A DNA stretch of 50,429 nucleotides from Planctomycetaceae bacterium (GCA_007694185.1 RECD01000194.1:1-50429), one strand, 5' to 3'. Shown: positions 6,127-15,901, numbered from the stretch's first letter. Program-made: numbers and translations. The notes: generated by a model from the sequence alone, not told the origin.

Positions 6127-8853
6127 ATGAACCAGCTCATGAACCGATTTACTTTGCGGTCGGCGTTATTCGTTGGCGCGCTCCTGCCGTTCGGATTGCA
6201 CTTCACGCTCGGCACGCTCAGCCCGGTGTTCGCCCAAACGGAATCAGAAACGGCGGCTGAGAATGCGAGTGCGAAACCGTCCGAAGCGACGCGCCCGAAC
6301 ATCGTTTTCTTAATCACCGACGATCAGGGCTATGGTGACCTGTCGGTTCACGGCAACCCGGTGTTGCGAACGCCGAACCTCGATCGGCTTCATTCCCAGT
6401 CGGTTCGGTTCACCGATTTTCATGTCAGCCCCACTTGCGCGCCGACTCGATCGGCGCTGTTGACGGGGCGGCACGAGTTCAAGAACGGCGTGACGCACAC
6501 GATCTTCGAACGGGAACGGTTGACGCTCGATGCCGTCACGCTGCCGGATCTGCTTCGCCGCGCCGGCTACACGACCGGGATTTTTGGCAAATGGCACCTG
6601 GGGGATGAAACCGAGTATCGGCCGGATCGCCGCGGCTTTGACGAGGTTTTCATTCATGGCGCGGGCGGCATCGGTCAGACTTATCCCGGGTCTTGCGGCG
6701 ATGCACCGGGCAACCGTTACTTCGATCCCGCGATCCTGCACAACGGCGGGTTCGTCAAGACGCAAGGCTACTGCACCGACATCTTCTTCGACCAAGCGAC
6801 CCGTTGGATCGACGGACGACGAACCTCCGATTCACCTTTCTTCGCTTACATCTCGACCAACGCCCCGCACAGTCCCTACATCGCGCGCCCCGAGGACAAG
6901 GCGATTTACGAAGGGAAGGGTTTGACGAGTAACCAAGAAAATTTCTTCGGGATGATCCACAACATCGACGAGAACGTCGGCAAGTTGTTGGGGAAGCTTG
7001 AAGAGTGGGGCATCGCCGAAAACACGCTGTTCGTGTTCATCACTGACAACGGCGGCACCGCCGGTGTACCGGTCTTCAACGCCGGGATGCGTGGCAGCAA
7101 GGGGAGCCCGTGGATCGGGGGGACGCGAGCCGCCTCGTTTTGGCGGTGGCCTGGGGCGTTTCAACCGGCGGACCGTGGCGAGCTGGCGGCTCACATCGAT
7201 TTCTTGCCGACGATCGCGGAACTGGTTGGTGTGGAATTGGACGAGCCGGTTCGGCGGCAGGTGGAAGGCCGCAGCTTGGTGCCGCTGCTGCGTCAACAAG
7301 CGGCGGCGACTGCGGCCGAGGATGCTCCCGCGAATGAGTCGTCCGCAAACGCGGTCGATTGGGCGGACCGGATGCTGGTCACTCACGTCGGCCGTTGGCC
7401 GCAGATGGCCGATCCGGAAACGGGCAAGTACGGTGCGGTGGCGGTTCGGAGCGGTCGCTGGGTGATCGTCAACGAGCGACCTGCGGAGACACCGAACTGG
7501 CAACTTTTTGACTTGCAAAGCGATTATGGCCAGCAGCACGACGTGGCGGCGGATCACCCCGAAGTCGTTCTGGAATTGGCGGCGGCCTTCGAAGCTTGGT
7601 GGCAGGAAACGGTGCCGCAGATGGTCAACGAGAAGGTCGTCGGGCCACGCATCAACCCGTTCCAGGAAATGTATTTCGCGCAGTTCGGCGGCAGCCCCTC
7701 GGAGTTGGACTTGCAGAAGATGGACCCCAGCAACCCGTTGGGAATAGCAGTGCCGCGGCCGCAACAGCGCCGCGGACAACCGGCGGCGCAACCGCGTTCT
7801 CAACCGAAAGCTGATCCGCCGAAAGCACTCGATAACGGACCACAGGAAAACCAGCAGGATAAACAACCCGAAAGCCAGTCTGAAGCGAAGCCTGAGGCTC
7901 AATCAAAACCTGGTCAATCCGAGACCTCGCGGCCGAACCGTCAGCCGAATCGGCGGCCTGCGAATCCGGCTGCGTCTGCCGCCAACCCGGCCTTGCCCCC
8001 GCCGACGTTGGCGAACGTCGCCTACGGGGAACACCCGCGTCAGGTGCTCGATTTCTGGCAAGCGAAATCGGACGAGCCCACGCCGCTGGTGTTCGTCATT
8101 CATGGCGGCGGTTGGCAGGGCGGCGACAAGGATCGGACCGGGAGGTTCGTGCAGGTAGTCAAGTTACTTGGAGCGGGGATTTCGGTCGCGTCGATCAATT
8201 ACCGTTTCATCGCTCAAGCCACCGCGGACGGGATCGAACCGCCCGTGAAGGGACCGCTGGACGACGCGGCCCGGGCGTTGCAGTTCGTTCGCAGCAAGGC
8301 GGACGAGTGGAACATTGATCGGGAACGGATCGGTGCAACGGGCGGTTCGGCGGGAGCCTGCTCCAGCTTGTGGTTGGCGTTTCATGATGACCAGGCGGAC
8401 CCGAACAGCGACGATCCGGTCGCTCGCGAGTCGACGCGGTTGTGGTGCGTCGCTGTCACCGGCGCGCAGACGACACTCGATCCGCAGCAGATGAAGGAGT
8501 GGACGCCGAACAGTCGTTATGGCGGACACGCGTTCGGCGTCGGCGGCAACACGCCGGCCGGTTTCGCGGAATTCCTTTCCAAGCGTGAGTCGTTGTTGCC
8601 TTGGATTGAGCGTTACTCGCCCTACGCGTTGTTGACCGCGGACGACCCGCCCGTCTACCTCTACTACGCCACGCCGCCTGCATTGGGACAAAACCAAGGC
8701 GACCCGACGCACACGTCGAACTTTGGCGTGAAGTTGCAGGAGAAGTGCAACGAGCTGGGTGTCGAGTGCGAACTGGTCTATCGAGGAGCCCCCGACATCC
8801 GCCACGCGACACCTACCGATTTCCTGATCGCAAAATTGAAGGCGACCGAATGA
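6127..8853 (+). CDS. Secreted sulfatase fused to an alpha/beta-hydrolase esterase
   Basis: The protein has 908 residues. A signal peptide (~1-36, ending VFAQ) leads into a type I sulfatase domain (~55-545). It has metal ligands in FLITDDQG (Asp65, Asp66) and the formylglycine motif CAPTR at Cys104, followed by LLTGR. A Gln/Pro/Glu-rich linker (~548-625) joins it to an esterase/lipase domain. That domain has an oxyanion motif HGGGW (659-663), nucleophile GGSAG (Ser741) and a likely catalytic His893. Inferred role: removing sulfate and an ester group (for example acetyl) from the same polysaccharide outside the cytoplasm. The ATG at 6127 gives the best signal peptide; one at 6139 is also possible. 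The stop overlaps the next start as ATGA (8850-8853). Confidence 0.9.
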   Translation: MNQLMNRFTLRSALFVGALLPFGLHFTLGTLSPVFAQTESETAAENASAKPSEATRPNIVFLITDDQGYGDLSVHGNPVLRTPNLDRLHSQSVRFTDFHVSPTCAPTRSALLTGRHEFKNGVTHTIFERERLTLDAVTLPDLLRRAGYTTGIFGKWHLGDETEYRPDRRGFDEVFIHGAGGIGQTYPGSCGDAPGNRYFDPAILHNGGFVKTQGYCTDIFFDQATRWIDGRRTSDSPFFAYISTNAPHSPYIARPEDKAIYEGKGLTSNQENFFGMIHNIDENVGKLLGKLEEWGIAENTLFVFITDNGGTAGVPVFNAGMRGSKGSPWIGGTRAASFWRWPGAFQPADRGELAAHIDFLPTIAELVGVELDEPVRRQVEGRSLVPLLRQQAAATAAEDAPANESSANAVDWADRMLVTHVGRWPQMADPETGKYGAVAVRSGRWVIVNERPAETPNWQLFDLQSDYGQQHDVAADHPEVVLELAAAFEAWWQETVPQMVNEKVVGPRINPFQEMYFAQFGGSPSELDLQKMDPSNPLGIAVPRPQQRRGQPAAQPRSQPKADPPKALDNGPQENQQDKQPESQSEAKPEAQSKPGQSETSRPNRQPNRRPANPAASAANPALPPPTLANVAYGEHPRQVLDFWQAKSDEPTPLVFVIHGGGWQGGDKDRTGRFVQVVKLLGAGISVASINYRFIAQATADGIEPPVKGPLDDAARALQFVRSKADEWNIDRERIGATGGSAGACSSLWLAFHDDQADPNSDDPVARESTRLWCVAVTGAQTTLDPQQMKEWTPNSRYGGHAFGVGGNTPAGFAEFLSKRESLLPWIERYSPYALLTADDPPVYLYYATPPALGQNQGDPTHTSNFGVKLQEKCNELGVECELVYRGAPDIRHATPTDFLIAKLKATE

Positions 8854-9023
8854 AATGGGTGCGACCGCTTCGCACCGTCACGCTCACTCTCACGCTGTCC
8901 GGATCGCTATCGCAATTCGGATTCGTCGCCAACATCGGCTTCGCTCAAGATCGGCCGAACCTGTTGGTGATCATGGCTATTGACGTCCGCTCCTGCGTTA
9001 TGTGTCACCTTCCGATGCCATGA
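8850..9023 (+). pseudogene. Truncated sulfatase (signal peptide and first strand only)
   Basis: The ATG at 8850 overlaps the previous stop as ATGA, the hallmark of a co-translated gene. The 57-residue product has a signal peptide (~1-34) and then AQDRPNLLVIMA, the start of a type I sulfatase. Immediately after that the sequence departs from the expected DD metal motif into unrelated residues and stops at 9023. The stretch around 8961-8988 is nearly the same as 14259-14288 in the intact second sulfatase, where the reading continues normally. The catalytic Cys, the metal sites and more than 400 residues are missing. Its end overlaps the start of the decarboxylase gene, so this looks like a deletion junction. 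Confidence 0.75.
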
Positions 9024-10225
9024 CGAATCCGCCGGCAACGATCGATCGCGACCACCTATGCGTTGACGAGCAGCGCTGCGAGCGAGAGGCTGTTTGGGAT
9101 GACCCCTTCGCGGCGAACCGGGATCAAGAAACGCCGTTCTTGCTCGTCAGCTTGCCCGCCGTCCAAGGGAACGTCGAGGCGATCCGTGCCGCGTTTCCGG
9201 ACGTCGAGGTTTGGTACGCTTTGAAGTGCAATTCGGACCCGCGGATCGCCGCGACCCTCGCTCGGCTTGGTGTCGGGTTTGAGGTCGCTTCGCCGCATGA
9301 ATTGCGGCTTGTCTTGTCGCTCGGTGTCGCGGCCGACCGGATCATGTGCCTGCATCCGATCAAGGCTCCTGCGTTCGTTCGCCAACTCCACGAGGCCGGC
9401 GTGACGAGGCTGGCTGCGGATTCGCGCGAGGAGGTCGAGAAGATCGCTCGGTTTGCCCCACGAAGCCAGATAGTCGTCCGCGTCGAGGTGGACGGTCAGG
9501 GCAGTCGCATACCGATGAACGGTAAGTTCGGATGTAGTCCTGAGGACACCGTGGAACTGTTTCGGTTTGCAAGACAACGTGGCGTTCGCCCCGCGGGGAT
9601 CACGATTCATGTCGGGTCCCAATGTGAATCGCTCTGTACTTGGGCCGCGGCGTTGCGGACTTGCGAGGCGGTCTGCGAGCGGCTTGCCGAGGATGGTTCG
9701 TCCGTCGAGATCGTCAGTTTGGGTGGCGGGTTTCCCGTGCGTTACACCGCCGAAGTTCCGGACCTGAACTCGATCGGTGAAGTCGTCAGGCTCGCTTCGC
9801 CGCATCGCTTCGGTGCCGTCGGTTGTCGGGTCACGATGGAACCGGGCCGGGCGATCGTCGCGACAGCCGGAACGCTCGTCACGTCGGTGGTCGGCACGGC
9901 CACGCGGGGCGGAGTTCGCTGGGTTTATCTGGATGCGGGAATCCACCACGGGCTGTTCGAGTGGTCTCCGGCCAAGGGCGGGCTGACCATGCCGATCACG
10001 GTCGAAGCTGAGGATCGCCCGCTTCAGACCTGCCGTCTCGCTGGGCCGACGTGTGATAGCTACGATGCGTTGCCGGGCCTATTTGACCTGCCCGAACTCC
10101 GTGCCGGGGACCGGATCGCTTTTCACCACGCCGGGGCGTACACCACTTCCATCGCCAGTCGCTTCAACGGCTTCGATCCGCCGCGGACAGTGGTTGTCGG
10201 CATCGAAAGAGCCGACTGCGCCTGA
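9020..10225 (+). CDS. PLP-dependent group IV decarboxylase, ornithine-decarboxylase-like
   Basis: The protein has ~401 residues and all hallmarks of the alanine-racemase-fold (type III) decarboxylases. The PLP lysine lies in YALKCNSDP (Lys69). HVGSQ follows, then the glycine loop SLGGGFP and the phosphate-binding EPGR. The C-terminal CDSYD motif supplies the catalytic Cys and Asp across the dimer, and GAYTTSIASRFNGF is typical of ornithine decarboxylase. The likely reaction is ornithine (or lysine) to putrescine (cadaverine) plus CO2. I chose the ATG at 9020; an in-frame GTG at 9002 would overlap the truncated sulfatase further. It is single and intact between two broken genes, so its operon context has been lost. 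Confidence 0.85.
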   Translation: MTNPPATIDRDHLCVDEQRCEREAVWDDPFAANRDQETPFLLVSLPAVQGNVEAIRAAFPDVEVWYALKCNSDPRIAATLARLGVGFEVASPHELRLVLSLGVAADRIMCLHPIKAPAFVRQLHEAGVTRLAADSREEVEKIARFAPRSQIVVRVEVDGQGSRIPMNGKFGCSPEDTVELFRFARQRGVRPAGITIHVGSQCESLCTWAAALRTCEAVCERLAEDGSSVEIVSLGGGFPVRYTAEVPDLNSIGEVVRLASPHRFGAVGCRVTMEPGRAIVATAGTLVTSVVGTATRGGVRWVYLDAGIHHGLFEWSPAKGGLTMPITVEAEDRPLQTCRLAGPTCDSYDALPGLFDLPELRAGDRIAFHHAGAYTTSIASRFNGFDPPRTVVVGIERADCA

Positions 10226-10532
10226 CGATTCAGTCCGCGACCAGTGCAGCACTCATTTCGAACCACGCGCGTGCAGGCCAACGCGTGGGTGACACCCTCC
10301 GATGGCTCGGCTGCTGCCGGCACTTTGACGGCTAGGCAGCTTGGAGCCTCTGGGTTGCCGGGTTTAGCCAGTACATCAGGACTCTTACGACGCACCCTCC
10401 TGACCGATAAAACCGATACGACCCCGTCGAGTGACGGACAACGAGGAGAGTCGCGCGGGAACACGCGACGGGCATTGTGAGGGGACTTCGGATGCCGGTG
10501 AACGCCAACGATCGCCTCGGATCATTTGACTT
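10226..10532. other. Intergenic stretch with no recognisable gene
   Basis: Open frames occur on both strands but match nothing I know. The stretch may be remains of the deleted 5' part of the membrane-fusion protein gene that follows, yet I cannot find matching peptide in any frame. Confidence 0.5.
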
Positions 10533-10980
10533 TTGCGCGACCAGCCCAACCCCACCGTCGCAGTGGGTCGGACGAGCAGCCGCGACAGCCGGCGGGCGGC
10601 TACCGTCTTGGAGAGTCTGCGGACGATCGTCGAACGTTTGCAGCGTCTGGTCGCCGCCGGGACCGACACGCGGGCCGACTTGCAGCAAGCCGAAGCCGAC
10701 TTGTTGGCTGCGGAGATCGACGGTCGCAAGGACATTCACGAAGCCGATTCGGAGTTGAGCGGTGATCCACATCGGGGGAAGCGATTTTGTCTTGCAAAAA
10801 GACGCGGACGACCCGCATGTGTGGAAGCTCACTCGCATCGAAGTCGGTGACGCAGAGCGACGTCAGATTGAGGTCTTGTCCGGTTTGGAACCGGGCGCCG
10901 AGGTGATCACCCAGAATACGATCTTATTGAAACCGGTCGTCGCCGGGATGCTGCGTGATTCACGGTCGGGGGCGCGATGA
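10533..10980 (+). pseudogene. Broken RND efflux membrane-fusion (periplasmic adaptor) gene
   Basis: Two adaptor pieces lie in different frames. Up to ~10755, one frame encodes a heptad-rich helix (LRTIVERLQRLVAAGTDTR, then QQAEADLLAAEI), typical of the coiled-coil hairpin of CzcB/HlyD-type adaptors. From ~10762 another frame encodes the C-terminal barrel end (GGSDFVLQKDADD, IEVLSGLEPGAEVIT). The signal peptide, first half of the hairpin, lipoyl and most barrel residues are missing, so there has been N-terminal loss plus an internal deletion with frameshift. The last codons overlap the RND pump start as ATGA (10977-10980), the trace of a former adaptor-pump operon. Confidence 0.7.
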
Positions 10981-13900
10981 TCGGCAGTTTGATCGAAGCC
11001 GGCCTGCGGATGCGCTGGGTCGTGCTGGCGTTCGCAGTCGTCGTGGCGGGGGCTGGGGTTTGGGCCTTCCGGCAACAACCGGTCGACGCCTATCCCGACA
11101 TCTCCGAGCAGATGGTCCAGGTGATCGCCATCTATCCCGGTCGTGCGCCGGAAGAGGTGGAGCGGTTGGTCACCATCCCGCTCGAAAATGCGATGCTCGG
11201 TTTGCCGCGGGTGGAGGTCGTGCGGTCGCGGACGATCTTCGGCCTGTCGGTCGTGCAGATGATCTTTGACGAGTCGGTCGAACCGTATTGGGCCCGGCAG
11301 CGGGTGCAAGAGAACTTGAGCGGCGTCGAGTTGCCGGAGGGTGTCGAATTCGAGTTGGGTCCGCTGGCGACGGCTTATGGCGAAGTTTACCGCTACGAAT
11401 TGGTTTCGGACGGTCGCTACACGCCGATGGAGTTGCGAACGTACAACGATTGGATCGTGATTCGCCGGTTGATGCGGGTGCCGGGGGTCGCGGAGGTGGC
11501 GAACCTCGGAGGATTGGAACGTGAATTCGCGGTGGTTTTTAACCCCGCGCAGTTACTCCGGTACGACCTGACGATCGATGACATCGAGGACGCGATCGTC
11601 AACAACAACGCCGCCGGGGGCGGCAGCGTTGTCAACCGCGGCGACATGTCGATGGTGATCCGCGGTCGTGGGCTGATCGAGACGATCGAGGACCTCGAGC
11701 GGACCTTCATCCGTTCGATCCGAGGGATCCCGATCTACCTCCGCGACTTGGCCGAGGTGCGTGAGGATCACACCCCCCAGAACGGCATTTTCGGGAAGGA
11801 CGATCGCGACGACGGCGTATCGGGGATCGTCCTGTTGCGTCGTGGCGAAAACCCGTCGGAGGTACTCGAGGGCGTGCAGGCCGCCGTCGCCGAACTCAAC
11901 CTGACCGGGCTCCCCGAAGGCGTTCGCGTCACGCCTTACTACGATCGAACGCAGTTGGTAGAAGTGACCCTCGCGACGGTCAGCCACAGCGTTTCGCTCG
12001 GCATCACCCTCGTCGTACTGGTGCTGATCCTGTTCATGGGACGGCCATCGATGGCGTTGTTGGTCGCGATGACGATCCCGTTTTCGGTGCTGTTCGCGTT
12101 GATGATGATGTACATCATCGACATCCCGATCGGCTTGTTGTCGATCGGGGCGATCGATTTCGGGATCATGGTCGACGGCGCGGTGATCATGGGTGAGAGC
12201 ATCGCGCGGCGGTTGGGAGCGTCCGGGGCGAGGAGCCCGCGCGAGGTCGCCAAGGTGATTCGCGAGACGGCGTTGGACATCCATTGGCCGGTATTCGTCT
12301 CGGTCGCTTCGATCATGGTCGCCTTCCTGCCGCTGCTGTCGTTGACTCGCATCGAGGGGCTGCTGTTTCGACCGATGGCGATCACGTTGCTGTTCGCCTT
12401 GACGGGCGCGCTACTGTTCGCGCTGTTCGTCCTGCCGGTGCTCGCGACCCTGATCTTCCGCCGCGGTTATCAGGAATGGACCAACCCGTTGTTGGGGCTG
12501 GTCTACCCGATTTACGACCGCATCCTGCGATGGTTGTTGGCCGCGCGGTACTTGGTGGCGACGATCGCCGGTTGTGGGCTCGTCCTGCTGACCGCGTTCA
12601 TCGGACCACGGCTGGGGATCGAGTTCCTCCCATACCTTGATGAAGGCGTGATTTGGGTGCGCGCGAACTTTCCCGATGGCACGCGCCTTCAGAAGACGGC
12701 CGAGTTCGGCAGGGTGCTGCGGGATATCGCTTTGGAGTACGACGAGATCGATTTCGCGGTCGTCCAAGTCGGGCGCAACGACGACGGTACCGACCCGTTC
12801 CCGGCCAGTCGCATCGAGATGATGATCGGCCCCAAACCGGCTAGCCAGTGGAAGGACTTTCGGACCAAGCGTGAACTGGTCGAGACGATCGGAAACCGCT
12901 TTCGGGACCAGTTCCCGACGACGCGGTTCAACTTCACCCAGCCGATCATCGACAGCGTCACCGAAGACGCGAACGGCACCTCGGCGAACTTGGCGATCGA
13001 GTTGTCCGGCGATGAGTTCGACACGCTGCTGGAACTGGCCGACCAAACCGTCGAATTGCTGAAGCGGGTTCCAGGCAACCGCGATGTCAGCATCGAGCAA
13101 GAGGGGCCACAACCACAATTGGTGATCGAGCCGGATCGTCAACGCTGCGCCCGATTCGGCGTGCCGATCTCAAGTGTCATGAGCTTGGTGAATCTGGCGA
13201 TCGGAGGCGAGCCGATCGGGATGGTCACTGAGGAGGACCGTCGATTCGCGATCGTGGCGAAATTGGACGAACGGTCCCGAAGGTCTCCGGTCGCGATCGG
13301 CCAGTTGGCGGTCTATTCCGAGTCCGGCGTGCCCGTGTTGTTGTCCCAGATCGCCGACATCCGCGTCGTCGATGGCCAGACCGTGATCGCCCGCCAGGAC
13401 GGACGGCGTCGCGTGACGGTTCGGTGTGACATCGCCGGGCGTGACCAGGGGGGCTTCGTCGCGGAAGCTCAGCAGCGGTTCGAGGAACAGATGGATTTGC
13501 CATCCGGCTACCACGTGCAGTGGTTGGGGATGTTCGAGAACCTGGATCGCGCCCAGCGACACTTCGCCCTGCTGATCCCGATCACGGTCGGCATCATCTT
13601 CGTCTCGATGGTGGCGGCGTTCGGTTCATTGCGGGCCGCGATCATCTTGATGCTGCCGGTGCCCTTCGCGGTCGCCAGCGGCGCGTTGGCGTTGTACCTG
13701 CGTGGCATGCACCTGAACGTGTCGACCGGAGTCGGTTTCGCAACGCTGTTCGGGATCGCGATGACCGACGCGGTCTTGATGTTCAAGGGTGTGACCGGCT
13801 ACCGCTTGTCGGGTTGGGGCTTGGACGATGCGATCGTCCGCGGGCGACTCGACCGCTTGCGTCCGGGCTTGATGACCACGCTCAGCTCGATGTTGGGGTT

Positions 13901-14063
13901 GCTACCGGCGTCGCTCGCCACCGACCTCGGCTCGGACGTGCAACGGCCGTTGGCGACGGTGATCGTCTGGGGTTTGGCCGGGTCGACCCTATTCACACTG
14001 TTCATCACGCCTGTAATCTATCGATTGCTGGTCCCGCCGCTCAAGCCGATTTCGACCACCTGA
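10977..14063 (+). CDS. RND efflux pump inner-membrane subunit, CzcA/CusA (heavy-metal efflux) type
   Basis: The protein has 1028 residues, the normal RND length. TM1 (RWVVLAFAVVVAGAGVWAF) is followed by VDAYPDIS and YPGRAPEEVERLVTIPLENAM, the HME-family signature of the first periplasmic loop. TM4 carries the proton-relay pattern DFGIMVDGAVIMGE (Asp394, Asp400, Glu407). A second periplasmic loop and TMs 7-12 complete the duplication. The family exports Zn/Co/Cd or Cu/Ag by proton antiport as a tripartite complex. Which metal is not clear from sequence. Its own adaptor gene directly upstream is broken and no outer-membrane factor lies nearby, so it either borrows partners or is no longer functional. 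The reading frame itself is intact. Confidence 0.9.
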   Translation: MIGSLIEAGLRMRWVVLAFAVVVAGAGVWAFRQQPVDAYPDISEQMVQVIAIYPGRAPEEVERLVTIPLENAMLGLPRVEVVRSRTIFGLSVVQMIFDESVEPYWARQRVQENLSGVELPEGVEFELGPLATAYGEVYRYELVSDGRYTPMELRTYNDWIVIRRLMRVPGVAEVANLGGLEREFAVVFNPAQLLRYDLTIDDIEDAIVNNNAAGGGSVVNRGDMSMVIRGRGLIETIEDLERTFIRSIRGIPIYLRDLAEVREDHTPQNGIFGKDDRDDGVSGIVLLRRGENPSEVLEGVQAAVAELNLTGLPEGVRVTPYYDRTQLVEVTLATVSHSVSLGITLVVLVLILFMGRPSMALLVAMTIPFSVLFALMMMYIIDIPIGLLSIGAIDFGIMVDGAVIMGESIARRLGASGARSPREVAKVIRETALDIHWPVFVSVASIMVAFLPLLSLTRIEGLLFRPMAITLLFALTGALLFALFVLPVLATLIFRRGYQEWTNPLLGLVYPIYDRILRWLLAARYLVATIAGCGLVLLTAFIGPRLGIEFLPYLDEGVIWVRANFPDGTRLQKTAEFGRVLRDIALEYDEIDFAVVQVGRNDDGTDPFPASRIEMMIGPKPASQWKDFRTKRELVETIGNRFRDQFPTTRFNFTQPIIDSVTEDANGTSANLAIELSGDEFDTLLELADQTVELLKRVPGNRDVSIEQEGPQPQLVIEPDRQRCARFGVPISSVMSLVNLAIGGEPIGMVTEEDRRFAIVAKLDERSRRSPVAIGQLAVYSESGVPVLLSQIADIRVVDGQTVIARQDGRRRVTVRCDIAGRDQGGFVAEAQQRFEEQMDLPSGYHVQWLGMFENLDRAQRHFALLIPITVGIIFVSMVAAFGSLRAAIILMLPVPFAVASGALALYLRGMHLNVSTGVGFATLFGIAMTDAVLMFKGVTGYRLSGWGLDDAIVRGRLDRLRPGLMTTLSSMLGLLPASLATDLGSDVQRPLATVIVWGLAGSTLFTLFITPVIYRLLVPPLKPISTT

Positions 14064-14166
14064 TCAGCCGGTTGCCTCGGGCATCGCAAATAGCTACCTG
14101 CCACTTTTCTCGCCACGTCGCTGTTAAACTTGTTGACGACGGTCTCTTCTTTTCTGGAGCGCTGTG

Positions 14167-15540
14167 ATGTTTTTGGTGCTAACTTCGCTTCGCGGCTGCC
14201 GGCTGAGTTGGTCAGCGGTCCTGTTCAGCTTGGCCATGATCGCTTCGGCGGGTGCGAAAGATCGGCCGAATTTGCTGGTGATCATGGCCGACGACATCGG
14301 CTACGAGAATTTCGGCTGTTACGGCAGCACGGTGTACGAAACGCCCAACATCGATCGGTTGGCGTCTCAAGGGATTCGGTTCGACCACGCCCATTCGCAG
14401 CCGATCTGCACCCCGTCGCGGATTCAGATCATGACCGGGATTCACAACCAGCGGAATTACATCCGTTTCGGGCTGCTCGATCCCGACGCCATGACTTTTG
14501 CGAAGGTGCTTCGGCAAGCCGGTTACGCGACCGCGATCGCCGGCAAATGGCAGCTCGATGGGGGGATCGAAGCCCCCCGCCATTTCGGCTTTGATCGACA
14601 TTGTTTGTGGCAACTGGTGCGGCGACCGAGCCGTTATCCGAACCCGGGGCTGGAGATCGATGGGGAGTTGAAGGATTTCAAGAACGGCGAGTTCGGTCCC
14701 GATCTGGTTTCCGATTATCTGTGCGAGTTCTTCGAATCGCGGCGCGACTCCGATCAGCCGTTCTTAGCCTACTACCCGATGATCCTGCCGCATTGGCCGT
14801 TCGTGCCGACGCCGGATCACCCCGATTGGGACCCCGCCATGTGGCGCGACGCGACCAACGAACCGGGTGGGTACCGCGACCAAAAGTATTGGGACGGCTT
14901 CGTCCGCTACACGGATAAAATGGTCGGCAAGTTGCTCGATCGCTTGGCGACAACGGGGCTGATTGACAACACGCTGGTGATCTTCACCGCCGACAACGGC
15001 ACCTTCGTCGACATCGTTTCGCCTTTTCGCGGCCGAGATTTTCGCGGCGGCAAAGGGAAGACGCTCGATTCGGGAACTCACGTGCCCATGATCGCCAGTT
15101 GGCCAGTCAAGATCCGTCCCGGACAGGTCAGCGACCAGTTGGTCGATTTCACTGACATTTTTCCGACGCTGCTGGATGTCGCCGGGGTCACGCCGCCGAC
15201 GCAGCTCGCTGATCAGCTCGATGGCACAAGTTTGCTGCCGGTCTTCGCGGGCCGCGCCGAGGAACGCGTGAAACCCGTGATCTACTGCTGGTACGAACGG
15301 GATGGCCGTCGGGGAATGGCGTCGCAGCACGTGCGGGATCAGCGATACAAGCTCTATCACGGCGGCGGGTTCTTCGACACGCAAGACGATCCTGATGAAA
15401 CGCGTGATTTGCGGGCAACGTCGCTAGCGCCGGAGCTGAGTGAAACGCTCGCGCGGCTCGAGCAAGAACTCGCCATCCGAGTCGAGCAGACTCGTCGATA
15501 CGACCCGATCCAGCGGGCAAAGCGGCAAGCGACAAACTGA
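14167..15540 (+). CDS. Secreted type I sulfatase
   Basis: The protein has 457 residues: a signal peptide (~1-32, LFSLAMIASAGA) and then DRPNLLVIMADDIGYENFG with the metal Asp pair. The formylglycine motif CTPSR has its converted Cys at residue 81. A DNGTF segment near residues 278-282 and a lysine-containing GGKGKTLDSGTHVP follow, both usual for the active site. It hydrolyses sulfate esters in the periplasm or outside the cell; substrate unknown. A GTG three bases upstream (14164) could also start translation. The first catalytic stretch is nearly identical at DNA level to the truncated sulfatase at 8850, so the two are related. TGTTAAACT at 14122-14130 is a possible extended -10. Confidence 0.92.
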   Translation: MFLVLTSLRGCRLSWSAVLFSLAMIASAGAKDRPNLLVIMADDIGYENFGCYGSTVYETPNIDRLASQGIRFDHAHSQPICTPSRIQIMTGIHNQRNYIRFGLLDPDAMTFAKVLRQAGYATAIAGKWQLDGGIEAPRHFGFDRHCLWQLVRRPSRYPNPGLEIDGELKDFKNGEFGPDLVSDYLCEFFESRRDSDQPFLAYYPMILPHWPFVPTPDHPDWDPAMWRDATNEPGGYRDQKYWDGFVRYTDKMVGKLLDRLATTGLIDNTLVIFTADNGTFVDIVSPFRGRDFRGGKGKTLDSGTHVPMIASWPVKIRPGQVSDQLVDFTDIFPTLLDVAGVTPPTQLADQLDGTSLLPVFAGRAEERVKPVIYCWYERDGRRGMASQHVRDQRYKLYHGGGFFDTQDDPDETRDLRATSLAPELSETLARLEQELAIRVEQTRRYDPIQRAKRQATN

Positions 15541-15901
15541 CCGGATCGCCAACCGAGCCAATCAGACGACGGCAATCCGCAAGTCAATCAAAGCGGCCCG
15601 CAGAAGGCCGGATCGCGACTAGCGGGAAGTGCCACCCGCTTTTCGAGGCCTTGTACCCTCCCCTTGAATCTGCGGATCAATCAGGAATCCGTTGCAGGAT
15701 TCGCGGCCCATATCAAACTGAAGTGTGACCAAACCACGGATGGCACCATCCGGTGATCTTCTGCTGCGCGCACGGCCCCCAAAACCACGGGAGCCAACGC
15801 AGCAAACCGCCACTACAGTGTGGCGTGACCCTTGAAAAGCGACCCGGCTTCTCCCGCCGCGTTGGCTGTGCCGAACAGTATTGATCCTGACCCTTTTCTC
15901 T

